Assembly (NCBI GenBank): GCA_033060915.1
Contig: CM065377.1
Span: 55,451,183-55,515,182, forward strand
DNA from: Euryodendron excelsum
Taxonomy: Eukaryota; Streptophyta; Magnoliopsida; Ericales; Pentaphylacaceae
Reading direction: 5' to 3'
DNA length: 64,000 nucleotides
The notes beneath the pieces are model-generated. The model worked only from the letters and a program-made list of their open reading frames with translations, had not been told where the DNA came from and made no database searches. Made by a program: the position numbers and the translations under genes. This document shows positions 10,593 to 22,275 of the stretch, in pieces; position 1 is the first letter of the stretch, and each line of letters begins with the position of its first letter.

Positions 10593-12017
10593 AAGAGAAA
10601 AAAAAAGAGGGAAGAAAAGAGCCAATGGTTTCAACATTAATTATGAGAAAATAATATTACGTTATTTGGAAGATTTTAAAATGAAGAACAAGAATGATAT
10701 ATTCTAAAGTGGCAATTAGTCATCAAGACCATGCTTAACTTTTGTCAAAAATAAAAAAATGGTAACATTCCCAAATGTATAAATGGTGTTTTGAACCTGT
10801 ACTAATCAATTGCACACTATGTAATTATTTGTGCATTATAGACAAGTCAACCCCTCAAACTGTTAAATGCTAAAAGATAATTTTTTATTTTTTATTTTAA
10901 AGAATAATGCTATACAACTAAAAAATTCATACAAAATTTATCACCAGAATGATGTGCCTAAGTTGTGAGCTTATCACTTTAAAATAAAGAACCTACCAAG
11001 ATGCTTGCTTATTACAAAACTATCATCGCCACATCAATCTAGTATAGAATTCTGTATAAAAATCCTAAAAAAATAACATTTTCTTTTTGTAAAACATGCG
11101 ATACATTTTGAATGACCGACTGATACGTTCAGAAGTGACCATTCTTCATTTTTTTTTCTCAAAACTGGTGTTTGGTGGTGATCATTTAATTTTCATTGAT
11201 TACCATTTTGTTGAATACTGTGCCTGGTTTTCACATTAATCTACAGAGTTTCCTAACATTAGTTCTTCCTAAACCGACCAACTGCGGCATTTTGTTTCTC
11301 CTCTTCATTAAAAGAAGAAGTTCATCAAATCAAATAAGCACATCCAAAAACACTAAAATACTCGAAGGAGGGCCTGCAAATTTCAGGCAATAAATGAATT
11401 TTATTTGATTTTTGTAGATGATATAATTTTGTACGAGTTTAAGAAAGTAGTCAATTAAAAGGGTAAACAATTTGTTGCATAAAAAAGATAACTATCTTCC
11501 CCTCTAACTCAATTTGCTTCCTATCCAAAGAATGTACCTGATCAATCTAGAAGCCTCCAGGCGTCTTGTAGTGATCTGTTTGGCTGACTTGTCCTCCAAT
11601 TATTGAACAATGTAGCAAGTGGGTGATACGTAACTAACCAACTGGTACACTAGGAAAGCGATTACTCACCTAATACTGGTGTGTGTTTCACATTCTTAAT
11701 TTACAATGTGGGTGGATCAATATATTCTAGAATATTGTATTTGGTGCCAAATTGGTCAGACTTCAAGTTCAATCCATTTCCATTGGAATTGTCTCCTTTA
11801 GATATTTCCAAGAAATGTAATGACACAACACCAACCATCGAGCAAGTGGCCGTTCCTGTTGGTAAGGACTTTGCGTTCCCCTGATCATGGTTCCGGATTC
11901 AAGCTCCAGCCTCCCTAGTTCCTTATTATTGATATTTCTTGTGTGTGTCAAAAAAACAGAAAAAAGAATACCAACCATCAAATTAAACTCAAAAGCTGAC
12001 AAGAATTCTGTCTTACT
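9645..12017. other. AT-rich intergenic DNA with 42-nt poly-C run
   Basis: No gene is supported here. A run of 42 C at 10540-10581 is followed by a short A run. Two related short segments mention CCAGAATGATGTG (about 10297 and 10945), possibly remnants of a small repeat. Glycine- or proline-rich frames over the C run are artefacts of the homopolymer. Confidence 0.6.
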
Positions 12018-12023
12018 TTTATT
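12018..12023 (-). terminator. Possible poly(A) signal of DUF1685 gene
   Basis: AATAAA occurs on the minus strand about 160 nt after the stop codon of the DUF1685 gene. Its position fits a plant 3' UTR, but the hexamer is common in AT-rich DNA. Confidence 0.4.
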
Positions 12024-12181
12024 TACAATTGCAAAATTATACAAAAACTGAGAATAAAAAGATTAAAAGAATTGAATGCAAAAACAAGAAGGTTGAGCTG
12101 GAAAATTATTTGCACAAAATTGAGGGGAATAAAAAGATGAACAGAAGCCAAAAAAATGGTTTTAACAGAGAGAGACCTTCA

Positions 12182-12883
12182 TCATCTAACTGTGGATGCA
12201 ACAGTGTGAGCCCACCATTTGAGGCTGTCTTTCATGTCAATTTCATTACCCAAAGCTGGGATTCTCCAATTCATCAATGGGTTCTCTCTCTTTCTTCTAT
12301 CAAAAACCTCCCATGCTTCAGAGAGGTAAGGCCTTGGAACTGAAGATTTATCAATATGAGTCTCTTGCTTTTCACCCTCTTTCTTGCCCAGTCTTTGCAA
12401 CCCAGGAATAATCTCAACCAAACTTGAGTTCAAATCTTCTTCTGAGAACACAAAACCCAGATCCATAAACCCTTTCAGCTCTTCAAACTCAAGGGCTGAC
12501 AAGCTCTTGGTCATGCCCTTCTTTGTTCTTCTTCTCATGCTTCTGCTTTTCTTGGGTTCTTCTTCTTCTTCAATGGGAGGCTGTGTTGTTGGCTCTTCCT
12601 CTGTTTCTTCTTTTCCTGAGAGAATGGTCCGGAGATGTGGTGTGTAGAGGACAGAGTTTGGAGAGAAAGAAATATCAGAGGTGAAGCTTCCCATGGAGCT
12701 CAATTGGTCACTCTTGGACCTCACGTGGATTGTTGGGAGCCTTGAAATCTTTGCTTCTGGTGGCTTTTCTTGATTTTGCTGATCTGGGTTTGCTTCAGAA
12801 TTTGATGTTTGTGATTGTTTCTTGAAGATTTCAAGACTGAACCAGCATGAATCATAGAGGTTCATAACTTCTTCAGGGTCCAT
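12182..12883 (-). CDS. DUF1685 family protein
   Basis: This is an intact single-exon frame of 233 codons starting MDPEEVMNLYDSCWF, a start typical of this plant family of unknown function. The middle is low complexity and acidic (runs of E) followed by a basic patch (SRSMRRRTKKGMTK). It is followed by the DUF1685 core at about residues 126-165 (SLSALEFEELKGFMDLGFVF, then a hydrophobic segment ending in PGLQRL). The C-terminus carries the conserved RPYLSEAWEV and DMKDSLKWWAHTVASTVR segments shared by family members. No signal peptide or membrane segment is visible, so a soluble protein is likely. Its biochemical role is unknown. A TATA box lies 66-73 bp upstream. It is the only clearly intact host gene in the window and is isolated by repeats on both sides. 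Confidence 0.9.
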   Translation of the reverse strand: MDPEEVMNLYDSCWFSLEIFKKQSQTSNSEANPDQQNQEKPPEAKISRLPTIHVRSKSDQLSSMGSFTSDISFSPNSVLYTPHLRTILSGKEETEEEPTTQPPIEEEEEPKKSRSMRRRTKKGMTKSLSALEFEELKGFMDLGFVFSEEDLNSSLVEIIPGLQRLGKKEGEKQETHIDKSSVPRPYLSEAWEVFDRRKRENPLMNWRIPALGNEIDMKDSLKWWAHTVASTVR

Positions 12884-12948
12884 TAACGGCGGCTGAAGGA
12901 ATAATCAGGCTTTGTAGTTGTGGATGATTAGAGAAGCTCTTAGGCGAG

Positions 12949-12956
12949 TTTATATA
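12949..12956 (-). promoter_or_regulatory. TATA box of DUF1685 gene
   Basis: The minus-strand TATATAAA in the context CACATATATAAACTC lies 66 bp upstream of the ATG. A transcript start about 30 bp downstream would leave a short 5' leader of roughly 35-40 nt. The start codon at 12883 is the first ATG after it. Confidence 0.65.
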
Positions 12957-14756
12957 TGTGTTAATGGTATTATTATATTTTGTTGACAAAAATGCCCCGT
13001 GTATTGTACACATATTACATTAACGCTTCAACATTTGTTTTTTGTTACACGTTTTGGATTTTCTTTGTTGATGTGGGTTTGATTACTGTGGTAGTAAGAT
13101 TAAAGAGGTTGGCTTTGAAGGTGAAATAAATCATTGCGTGTGGGGCAAAACATGATTTATGTGGATGTTAATCTCTGCTTTTGGTGATGATCATGATGTC
13201 AGTAGTGACTGCACACCTTTTACAAAGAAAAGCTATATTTGTTGGTGAGATAATTGCTATCAATCCTAGAATGTAATGCGACATGGAAACAGTGCAGAAG
13301 AGAGTCAATTTTGTTTTATATAATTTTTAGGCTGTATCACAAGATTTGGAATCGTATCCGAACTTGTGTTTTGTTAAATGGTTTTTATTTTTTCTTTTTA
13401 ATTTGTATAAATGACTGTTATACTTGTGTTGGAGATAATGAATAACCCATATTCTCTAAATTCAAGTGATAAAACTAGTATGTGAGTAGAGTGAAACGAA
13501 GTGCAATAAAACAGAGCAACATATGCAATTGCTTAACCACGTAAAATCTAGTGTTTGTTGTCTTTGTTTATTTATTTATTTTTTTATAGGTGCTTGAATG
13601 AAATGAAGAGTTTTTTTTTATTATTTGTGTATATTTTTAATTGAAAATAATATTACTTATCAATCATTTAATTTAGTGTGTTTCAAGTTAAAAAAAACAC
13701 TCCGAATCTATAAATTCTTGAATTCCTAAATTTGGATTAATTTACAGTACAAGCTCTCTGCTCCAAATTGGGTTGATGCTATCCCTACTAAGGTGATTTA
13801 CCTTAATTTGTTCTCAAGATCTCCCTCCCATAGAGTGGTGTTAGTTTTTCTTTCTCTGTTATTTGTTTTTAGAACTTACACCAAAGCAGAAAAATGAAAA
13901 ACAAAAGGACTGGTATTAATGTAAGCTAAAATACAGTATAAATGTTTAACAATATACCACCATGGTACCCAAATTGCATGGAAATTGACTTTAGATTTGT
14001 TTATTGATCTAGTTTAAAATTTGGATTAGGTGCTAAAGAAGAATGTTTTGTATACATCCATGGAGTTGGAGCAGAAACAACTTCAATTTTGTCATTCCAT
14101 ATGTCAATGTATTACTATATTTTACCTTTAGTTAACAATGTTAAAATATGCAATAAAAGAATTAAATGGAAGAAAAGTTCGGCACTTTCAAAGGTTGGCT
14201 GGGTAAACCATAGCTGCAAAAAAGGAGAAGTTTTCATTATAATAATGTGTTCTATAGTCTATACCAATGAAATTAAAAGGAAAAAGAAAGAATAAAAAAA
14301 AAGGCAACTTAAAGCATGAAAAGGTGTTTGAGGACTGTTAGAAGTATGATGTCTTATCTTGAGGTGCGAAAACTATTTTCGTGTTTCGAGCTTGTAATTG
14401 TCAAGTCACAGTGAAATGACCTTAATATTGTACCAATATCTATTCATAGCCTGTACCACTAAAATGTGAAAGTGAAAAAAAACAAAAAGATATGTGGAGA
14501 TAAAAGTATATCGTAAACTCAAACATTTTGAGTAAAAAATTTCACAATTTTCTTGAAGTCATATTGTGAAAGATTTATCTATTAAGAGGATGGTATAACA
14601 AAATAAATAAATAAATAAATAAAAAGCAGACGAAAGGAAAAAAAAAAGTTCACATACATCTCAAGGGTGTTATGGTAAATTCAAATTGGGTACAAGGAAT
14701 ATTCTGATGCGCATTTTTGAGTGGCACGGCGATGAATGTGCAAGTCAACTGCGTTG
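12957..14756. other. Intergenic AT-rich DNA
   Basis: This is the upstream region of the DUF1685 gene followed by AT-rich sequence with short homopolymers and (AAAT)n near 14600-14622. No gene, RNA gene or repeat boundary is supported. Confidence 0.55.
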
Positions 14757-15029
14757 AGCTCTAAGTCCTAGAAGCCAAAACGCGTCAGAAACGTTCACTC
14801 AGCTCCTAGCTGAGGGTTGCCAAGTGCAAGTGCGGCACATGGTGAATTCAATAACCCCCATGTCATATATTTTTTAAAAAAGTTTTTCACACGGTTTTTC
14901 AGAAATTCTACCTTTATTTATTTGATGGTATGTTTCGAAAGGCTTTCACTAGTTAGGCATTTAGGCATTGAATTAAACAAACAGTGATAGTTCAATTAAT
15001 TAATAAAAAATTAACCCATGTGATTTGTA
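14757..15029 (+). repeat. Dispersed repeat, copy 1
   Basis: About 270 bp matches 51690-51948 on the same strand. Shared landmarks in order are GGCTCCTAGCTGAGG-like, GTGCACGTGC-like, CACATGGTGAATTCAATAA, CCCCAT...TATA, a T/A-rich stretch, TTTCGAAAGG/TTCCCCGAGG, AGTTAGGCATTGAATTAA and CCCATGTGATTTGT. I cannot assign it to a TE family. Confidence 0.6.
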
Positions 15030-15386
15030 TGAAGGTTTGACCAACACAAGCGATTATACTATTGGCATGAGTTTTTGCATGACCTACCAAAAACAATATC
15101 GGTTATTATAATCTGCTGTCCAATTTTCGTGTCTAATTTTTTTTTGAAAGTGTCATTTCATGTGCCTTATTTTGAAAAGTCAAAAATTTTAATCATAACT
15201 TCCTAATTGGGAACAAATTAGGACCGAGGAGTGAATGTTTACTGGTTTATCTATTAAGATCGAAAATGATAATAACGCTTCTAACACCATGAAATTAGTA
15301 GCTGTAAGTGGGAGTACTCTGTATAGGTCTAAATAAATCGAATATAAGATTTGGATTAATTTAAGTCAAAAGGGTGTACTTATGGT

Positions 15387-15785
15387 CATCAGTAAAAATA
15401 GGACCTTTTGTGATGGAAGTATTTGCAATGATCACTTTGTTGTTGCAAAAGGTCATTATTTGCGACATCACAAAGCTGCTGCAAAACTTGTCATAAAAAA
15501 TGATCTTTTGCAACGGCATTTCACGACGGCCCTCTTCCTATCACGAATAATGGCCTTTTGTGATGGATTTTTGTGACGGATTCCTTCCCATTCCAAATGG
15601 TTTAGCATTTGCAACGGCGATGGCTTCCTTCCCGTCTCAAAAATTAAATGAAATGACATCGTTTCATGTGGCTAGTCTAATTTTCTCATTTCCCCCTCTT
15701 TTCTTTACTCTCCCGAAAACCCTAGCCTCTCTCTGTAACCTCTCTTCATCTCTCACTCTCCCTGTATACTCTCTCCATCTCTTTG
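15387..15785 (+). mobile_element. CACTA-type transposon 5' end fragment
   Basis: It starts CATCAGTAAAAATAGGACC, one or two changes from a CACTA terminus. It continues with many copies, in both orientations, of the subterminal motif TTTTGTGATGG / TTTGCAACGGC (about 15405-15630), a pattern typical of En/Spm (CACTA) elements. A C/T-rich stretch with GAAAACCCTAGCC follows at 15715-15785, like a transcript leader. It is cut at 15786 by a copia LTR. The nearest inverted counterpart end is at 34350-34457. Confidence 0.6.
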
Positions 15786-16518
15786 TGTAAGAAATATTAA
15801 AATAAATGTGGAAGCGAATTAAAACCGTACCTTGAATGCTTAATTCGGAATCGAAGAGGGTATTCTATGTACTGGTTTCAAGCGGTTAGTATTGCAATAA
15901 TGAAGAACAATACTGTGTTTACACAACGCAGAAGCCTTAACTCTATGCTTGTATATTTTACTGATAGAGAATGATCTGACATTCAGTTTGTCGTAACATT
16001 GGATGCTTTTGGTGTTTTTATAGACACCCAAGAGGCACCAATGAAGGGTCACCATCCAATGGGACATGTTTGTTCTTTAATAGAGATTAGACATGTTTGT
16101 ACCCATGTGATTACCAGTTTGACCCAGTATGGGAGCCTAGTTGGGTCCACGGCGTAGTGTCTCGATCCAACTGAGGAGAGTGTATGTCATACTCATACAC
16201 CGCACATATCTTAGTCTAGCCATTACACAAGCGTTTAACTCGAGTTCTTTGTTTGCACATTATCTAAAAGTGTCAAATTTAAGATCTCGGATCTAGCTAA
16301 CTAAAACAATACAAGCATAATGGACATTGGGTTATGACTATTATCGACCTTCATGTCAGGTCTCATCTTGTTTACAAACAAGGCAATACTATAGTGTACT
16401 GTGTCTCATCTTTGCTCGTTATCTCAAGCGCCAAAAGCAACTAAAATGCTAAAAGCATGTTTACAATAAGCACCAAAGGTGATTGCTCGTGTGAGTGAGC
16501 GAATCTTGCCTGTTGACA
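15786..16518 (-). repeat. copia-4 3' LTR
   Basis: A 733-bp segment bounded on the plus strand by TGTAAGAAATATT and CCTGTTGACA gives TG...CA ends in both orientations. It lies immediately downstream of the RNase H remnant on the minus strand. A second copy is not visible, so the edges rest on the TG/CA pattern and position only. Confidence 0.55.
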
Positions 16519-16659
16519 TACTCAATGTGTGTGCTGACAAAATGCCAATATAATCATGCAACAATCAAACATATCATAACTAAAACAAACTTTTGCATTA
16601 AGGTAGTAATATTCCTGAAATGTTAAAATACAAATAACTAAGTGATCAATAATAACACA

Positions 16660-18065
16660 AGTACATTATGACAATCTATGAAATCCTTGAGTTCTAACAT
16701 GAGCCAAATAAGTCTCTCGAGGTATAGGCTGAATTAGGAGATTCGTAACTATGTGGGTCATAGATATATACTTTAAAAACACTTCTTTTTGTGCAACCAT
16801 ATCTCTGACGTAATGATATCTCAAATCTATGTGTTTAGTTCTCTCATGATGCTTAGGATCCTTTGCCCAGGCTAAACCAACCATACTATCACAATGAATT
16901 GTCATTGGACCTTAAGAATGTGTGACAACTCTAAGGTGCGAAAGGAACCTCCTTAACCAAACAACTTCTTGGATGGCAGCAGCACAAACCACATACTCTC
17001 TCTCCATGGTAGAGTCCTTTTGATCACTTTCCAATAAGCTAATCTAGAATTTGACTGAAAACTACTAACTAGACCTACTGTGTAATAAATATTGGGGTGA
17101 GTATACATTATTTCATACATCAAGCTCCCTACAACACTAGCATAAGGAGCACGGGCCATCTGTTCTTTTTTCTCAAAAGTCTTAGGACACATCTCAAGGC
17201 TTAGGCTTTCATTCTTTGCAATAGGAGTATTTATGGGCGTGCAGTTTTGCATATAGAATTGTTCAAGTACTTTCTTAATATAAGTCTCTTGAGACAAACC
17301 AAGTTTCTTGGAACGATCCCTAAATATCTTTATTCTAAGAACGTAACTCGCTTTACTTAAGTCCATCTAAAAAATTTGAGGACAACCACTCTTAAGTGGC
17401 AACAATCAACTCCTTATCATTTCTAGCCAATAGAATGTTGTTTACATATAACGAAAGAATCAAGAAACTATCCTTATACCATTTAACATACACACAATGG
17501 TCTTCATCGATCATCGTAAATCCATTAGAAATAATAGCTCGATGAAATCTCAGATACCACTATCTAGATGATTGCTTGAAGTCATAGATGGATCATTTAA
17601 GTTTGCAGAATTTCTACTCTTGACCTATCACCACAAAACTTTCTAGTTGATCCATATAGATCTCTTCATCTAGCTTTCCATTAAAAAATTCCATTTTAAC
17701 GTTCATTTGGTATAGTTCTAAATCTAAATGTGCAACAATGGCTCGAATTCGTGAATCAAGGCAAATCTTACAACTGGAAAGAAAGTTTCCACATAGTCAA
17801 CACCCTCTCATTGGGTGTAACCTTGAGCTATTGGATAAGCCTTATACCTCTTTATGGACCCATTCGCTTTACGTTTGATCTTAAGAATCCATTTATTCCC
17901 AACAGTCTTATGTCCAGGTGGTAGATCAACCAAGTCTCTAGACTTGATTGACCTTCATAGACTTTCATTAAGGAGATATCAGATCTTATGGTGCTAGATG
18001 TCATAGTTATCGCCATCCAATTTCTCTCCTATAGTCAATTCAGCCACTATGTTTTTAGCTACCAT
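16660..18065 (-). pseudogene. copia-4 gag/RT/RNase H remnant
   Basis: The reading from 18065 begins MVAKNIVAELTIGEKLDGDN, a copia Gag start, and breaks after about 35 codons. From about 17935 it becomes the copia RT start (PPGHKTVGNKWILK). The central RT is frayed by stops. 16953-17366 keeps the RT C-terminal part, including a LGLSQETYIKKVLEQF segment. 16666-16905 keeps the RNase H end (IHCDSMVGLAWAKDPKHHER, then HIDLRYHYVRD). The conserved DPLTK motif is not intact. The product is non-functional. Confidence 0.75.
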
Positions 18066-19333
18066 TTTAATCTACATATAGAGATTATGCACATGGGATA
18101 TTAGCACAACATATACTATGATTTTTCAGTAAAAATCTAAATTCAAACACTAGTAACTTTTACAAGTCGCGAGATCGAAAATTCACTTAGTTCCCAATCA
18201 TCTCCCGTGCTCCAGGTAATAGTTATTAATATCTAATTTAATTAATGTGCAAAATTTCGGTTTATCAGGAGTGAAATCTAAAAGTTTCTCTACCACCAAT
18301 TAAACCTCCCACTTGATCTAGCATCTTTAGGCATGCTAATCAATATTAATTTCATATCATGCATGTATTAATTTTTTAATAAAAATAAACATACCAAACA
18401 ACTAAAATAATATGAAATTCTAACCTAACATGTAACTAAAACATGCTAATCAACAAAAAAAAATGACAATTAAATTATTCAATATGCTACAGTACTCAAT
18501 TACGGCATATGCATGAATAACATAAGCAATTAGGCATTTATCATAATTTTTAAAATTTTAAACAGTTAAAAAATACCAAAAATAAAATTATAGAAAATAA
18601 CTGGATGACCTCTAAAAAATACAGAGAGTAGCCTAATACTAAGAACATAATACCAGAAGCCCGAAACACCAAAACAGAGACTCCAAACAGTCTTGTAAGC
18701 GCCGCGCTCATGAGTGGGCTTAAAGTTCGTCCTTTTTTTTCTTTGTTTTTTTTTCATAAAATAAAATCAGAAATAATTTTAAAAAATAATAATTCTGAAA
18801 AATATATTTAAAAATAGGAAATCAAATTTGGAGTAGTTTGGAAAAAAAAAATCAGAATAAAAACAATGCTAAAAATCGTTTCCAGTAACTGTTCTTTTTT
18901 TTTTTTCTTGAAAAATTCTAATCAAAATTTCAGGACTAACTTCTGACTACCATAACTTTCAAATCGCAAGGCCAAACGACGCAAATAATATGTCGTTGGA
19001 AAGGTCTCGAAAAAATAATTACAACCATATAAATTTTAGCAATCAAAATATTGTGAGGAGAGAATGAATAAGACAAAGTTTTTCCAATCGTAACTAATAG
19101 TGTATTTTCTCTCAACCTCCGCCGGTGCCACCAACAACTTCGTCCATCTCCACCTCCACCTTTACCATTGACCACACACCTCAAATCCAAGGAAGGTTAA
19201 GGTTTTCAGATTTGTGTTAAATTTCTTTTTTTTTTTTTTTGCATTTACCTTCTTATTCTTTTTTTTTTTTTAATATTGCTGATGAATTTTGTATTGAATT
19301 TGTTTTCTTTAATATTGGAGAGGGGTTGATGTT
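18066..19333. other. Unassigned AT-rich DNA beside copia-4
   Basis: This could include the leader of copia-4 and flanking host DNA. The segment 19100-19200 is C-rich (CCTCCGCCGGTGCC...CCACCTCCACC). Long T runs lie at 19227-19241 and 19260-19272. I see no supported gene. Confidence 0.4.
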
Positions 19334-19338
19334 ATTGG

Positions 19339-20471
19339 TGTTGTTTAAATAGTTGGATAAATAATTCCTATTTAATCACTATGTGTATAATTAGTGATCA
19401 CAAATAATAAAATAACACGAATTATCTAATTATCAACTAGAAGCAATTTTAACTAGAAGACAATTAGAATCTGAATAAGAACAAACTAAATCGTAACGAC
19501 TTACCCGGTTGTCGTTCACAAAAATAGAAAATGTAGAAATCGAAAGATAGATCGAGTCGAGTGTTTCACACTCTCTCCTTAAAGACAGATTCACCCCCCA
19601 CAGTTGGTGCTCACGGGATGATGGGCGTCTGACTCCCAGGATAAAACGATCTCAGCAGTCTTTAGGCAGCACTTCGATAAAAAACTGCTCGGCGGCTTCA
19701 CCAGATGATCTGAACTCTCTCAGGAAGAAAATACGGGAGGAAGAAGGAATTCGTTGTATGCAACAATCGGAATTTTTCTAATCTTAATGTATGCTAGAAT
19801 GCTGCTCTATTTATAGAGCCCAGGTGCCTGTTCGAAACACTAGTTCGAACAGGTACCAGTAGCCAAACAGTCCCTTTCCGGACGGACACCTGTTCGGTCA
19901 ACGGTCACACCTGTTCGGTCAACGGTCACATCTGTTCGGTCAAACCGTCAGAAATTAATTAATTAATTAATATAAAATTAATTAATAAAATAATTAATTA
20001 ATTTAATTCCGACCCTAGCCCAAAAAGGAAAGACTTGAACCGAACCCACGACCCACGCCCACGTCCCGTCCCGAACCGGACCGGACGGGCGGGCGGCGGC
20101 GCGCGCGCGTGTGGAGTATTGGGTCAACCCATGGGTTCCATAGGTCCTCCCCCTTTCACAAAAGTGGGGTGCCCCTTGGGGCCCAAACCTTACTCCAAAC
20201 TTAGGTTATATATGGACAACTTATTTCCCATGAGAAATCAATGTGGGATAACCCACTTTCAACTACATAACCCATATTCAAGGGGGTGACTTTGGAAGCC
20301 AATAACTCATTCAATCCTACACGGATTTGAGCAAGTAAATAGTCTAGATTCATCTCCTCTCGGAGGTGAATCCAATGCACCAATGACCCGACACAAAGGA
20401 TGCATGGGTCCCACATTTATATTGGCTCAAAGATCAACAAAATAATGGGTTTACACCCATTTATTCTAACA
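19339..20471 (-). repeat. copia-1 3' LTR
   Basis: This 1,133-bp copy (plus strand TGTTGTTTAAATAG to TTATTCTAACA) is about 60 bp longer than the 5' copy. Most of the difference comes from extra tandem copies of a CACCTGTTCGGTCAACGGT unit at about 19885-19940. U3 also contains CGAACAG/CTGTTCG palindromes and a GC-rich stretch ending in (CG)n at about 20085-20110. The TATA box is CTATAAATAGAG on the minus strand near 19805-19816. Confidence 0.95.
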
Positions 20472-20480
20472 ATCCCCCAC
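20472..20480 (-). other. copia-1 polypurine tract
   Basis: The minus strand reads GTGGGGGAT directly before the 3' LTR start (TGTTAGAATAA). This is the expected primer site for plus-strand DNA synthesis. copia-2 has the matching site, decayed, at 52462-52470. Confidence 0.8.
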
Positions 20481-21077
20481 ATGAATGAGATTGGCTGAAA
20501 ATGAAAAATGCACATGAGAATACTGACTTGACACACAGAGAGAGAGAGAGAGGGGTAGAAAGTTACCGCATCGGGAAAGGTGGCTTTTGGCTTTGAACCT
20601 TCCCTAGTGAAATACCATCGGATTTATTTGGCTAACCAGTGAACATGATGTCTTGAACTGTTCAGCCGTTTATATAAACCAAGACAATAGTTCTCACACG
20701 GTTCCTTTCAAATCATCTAGTGATCCATTCGGTTGTGTTCATTTTGGCCCTGAACAATGCCTGGTAGATTCATGAGTACTCTAGAGAAATTAGCCTTAAG
20801 AATTTCTCATAGAAGCGGCCCCTTCATACTCATATAGGTGATCTCTTATTAAGAGTATCCTGCTATACTCCACTTGGAATTCTAAGGTATAAGAATCATT
20901 AAGAGCTAAGCTCATCCTAAACACTGTCTACAGGTTATCACTATTTCATCATAGAAATGGACAGCGGAACGAGTTCCTCAGTGATTTATCCTAAGTCACG
21001 CACAATTTTGTTGTCCCGTTGAACCTAGATCTTGGGATCTCCAGTCAGCTAGGTTGGGTTGCCATTATGGTGACTTT
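20481..21077 (-). other. copia-1 3' untranslated region
   Basis: About 600 bp lies between the RNase H stop codon and the polypurine tract. It contains a GA microsatellite at 20524-20552. The same segment, diverged, follows RNase H in copia-2 (52471-53066), so it is a conserved non-coding part of the family rather than an insertion. Confidence 0.7.
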
Positions 21078-22275
21078 TTAAGTCATAGGCTTAAGGCCCA
21101 TTCCCCTCGATGAATTCTCTACTTGATCTTTCGTCAAGCCTTTTGTAAGCGGATCCGCAATGTTGTCCTTAGACTTGATGTAATCAATGGATATAATTCC
21201 ATTAGAAAGCATTTGCCTCACAGTATTGTGTCGTCGACGTATATGTCGTGACTTCCCATTATACATGTGGTTTTGTGCTCTTGCTATTGCAGATTGACTA
21301 TCGCAATGTATGCATATAGCAGAGACTGGTTTAGGCCACACGGGAATATCCTCCAGAAAGTTACGAAGCCACTCTGCTTCCTCTCCTGCTTTATCTAAAG
21401 CGATAAACTCAGATTCCATGGTGGATCTGGCTATGCAAGTTTGTTTTGAGGATTTCCAAGATATTGCTGCACCTCCTAGAGTAAACACATATCCACTTGT
21501 GGATTTAGAGTCTCTAGTGTCAGATATCCAATTTGCATCTGTGTAACCTTCTACAACAGCTGGATATCTCGTATAGTGCAGCCCATAATTCAAGGTGTAT
21601 CTCAGATACCTGAGAACCCTAACTATGGCCTTCCAGTGGTTTGACCCTGGGTTACTCGTATATCTGCTCAATCTGCTTACCGTATAAGCAATATCCGGAC
21701 GTGTGCAATTCATGAGATACATTAAACTGCCAATTATCCGTGAGTATTCTAATTGAGATATGCCCTCATCATCGTTCTTGTATAAATGTAGAAAACAATC
21801 TATGGGTGTGTTTGCTAGACCGTTATCAGACTTACTAAACTTATCGAGTATCTTCTCGACATAATGAGTCTGTGATAACGCATATCCCTCAGATGTTTTA
21901 GTAATCTTAATACCAAGTATAACATCTGCAATCCCTAGATCCTTCATGTCAAACTTACTGTTCAACAATTTCTTAGTAGCTTTAATAACCTCAGTATTGC
22001 TACCAATGATAATCATATCATCTACATAAAGACAAACAAGGACATAACCATGAGCAGTGTTCTTCACATAAACACATTTATCGCATTCATTTATCTTGAA
22101 GCCGTTTGACAGCATAGCATTATCAAACTTCTCATGCCATTGTTTCGGGGCTTGTTTTAGTCCATATAAAGACTTAACAAGTTTGCATACCTTTTTCTCT
22201 TTGCCAGGAACAATGAATCCTTCAGGTTGCTCCATATAAATCTCCTCATTCAAATCTCCATTTAAGAATGCCGTT
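21078..22275 (-). CDS. copia-1 pol, RT C-terminal half and RNase H
   Basis: This frame continues the polyprotein after the frameshift at 22274-22278. It starts within RT ([20 protein letters not shown]) and holds the RT catalytic YVDD (about 22025). The LYGLKQAP motif precedes it. RNase H carries the acidic residues in GYTDANW (about 21540), TMESEFIAL (about 21410) and the C-terminal DPLTKGL (about 21150). It ends at a stop at 21078. The enzyme copies element RNA into cDNA inside virus-like particles and removes the RNA strand. All catalytic residues that I can check are present. Confidence 0.9.

Larger units (their letters stand above)
15786..18065 (-). mobile_element. copia-4: Ty1/copia element with gag-to-RT deletion
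   Basis: This minus-strand element has a 3' LTR at 15786-16518 and decayed RNase H and RT upstream of it. A gag N-terminus at 18065 to about 17960 is joined almost directly to the start of the RT domain. Protease and integrase are absent. Many stops and frameshifts show that it is old. No 5' LTR is recognisable in 18066-19338. Confidence 0.7.

Noticed and set aside
10510..10600. Proline- or glycine-rich proteins over the C run
   Set aside because: The reading is produced entirely by a 42-nt homopolymer.
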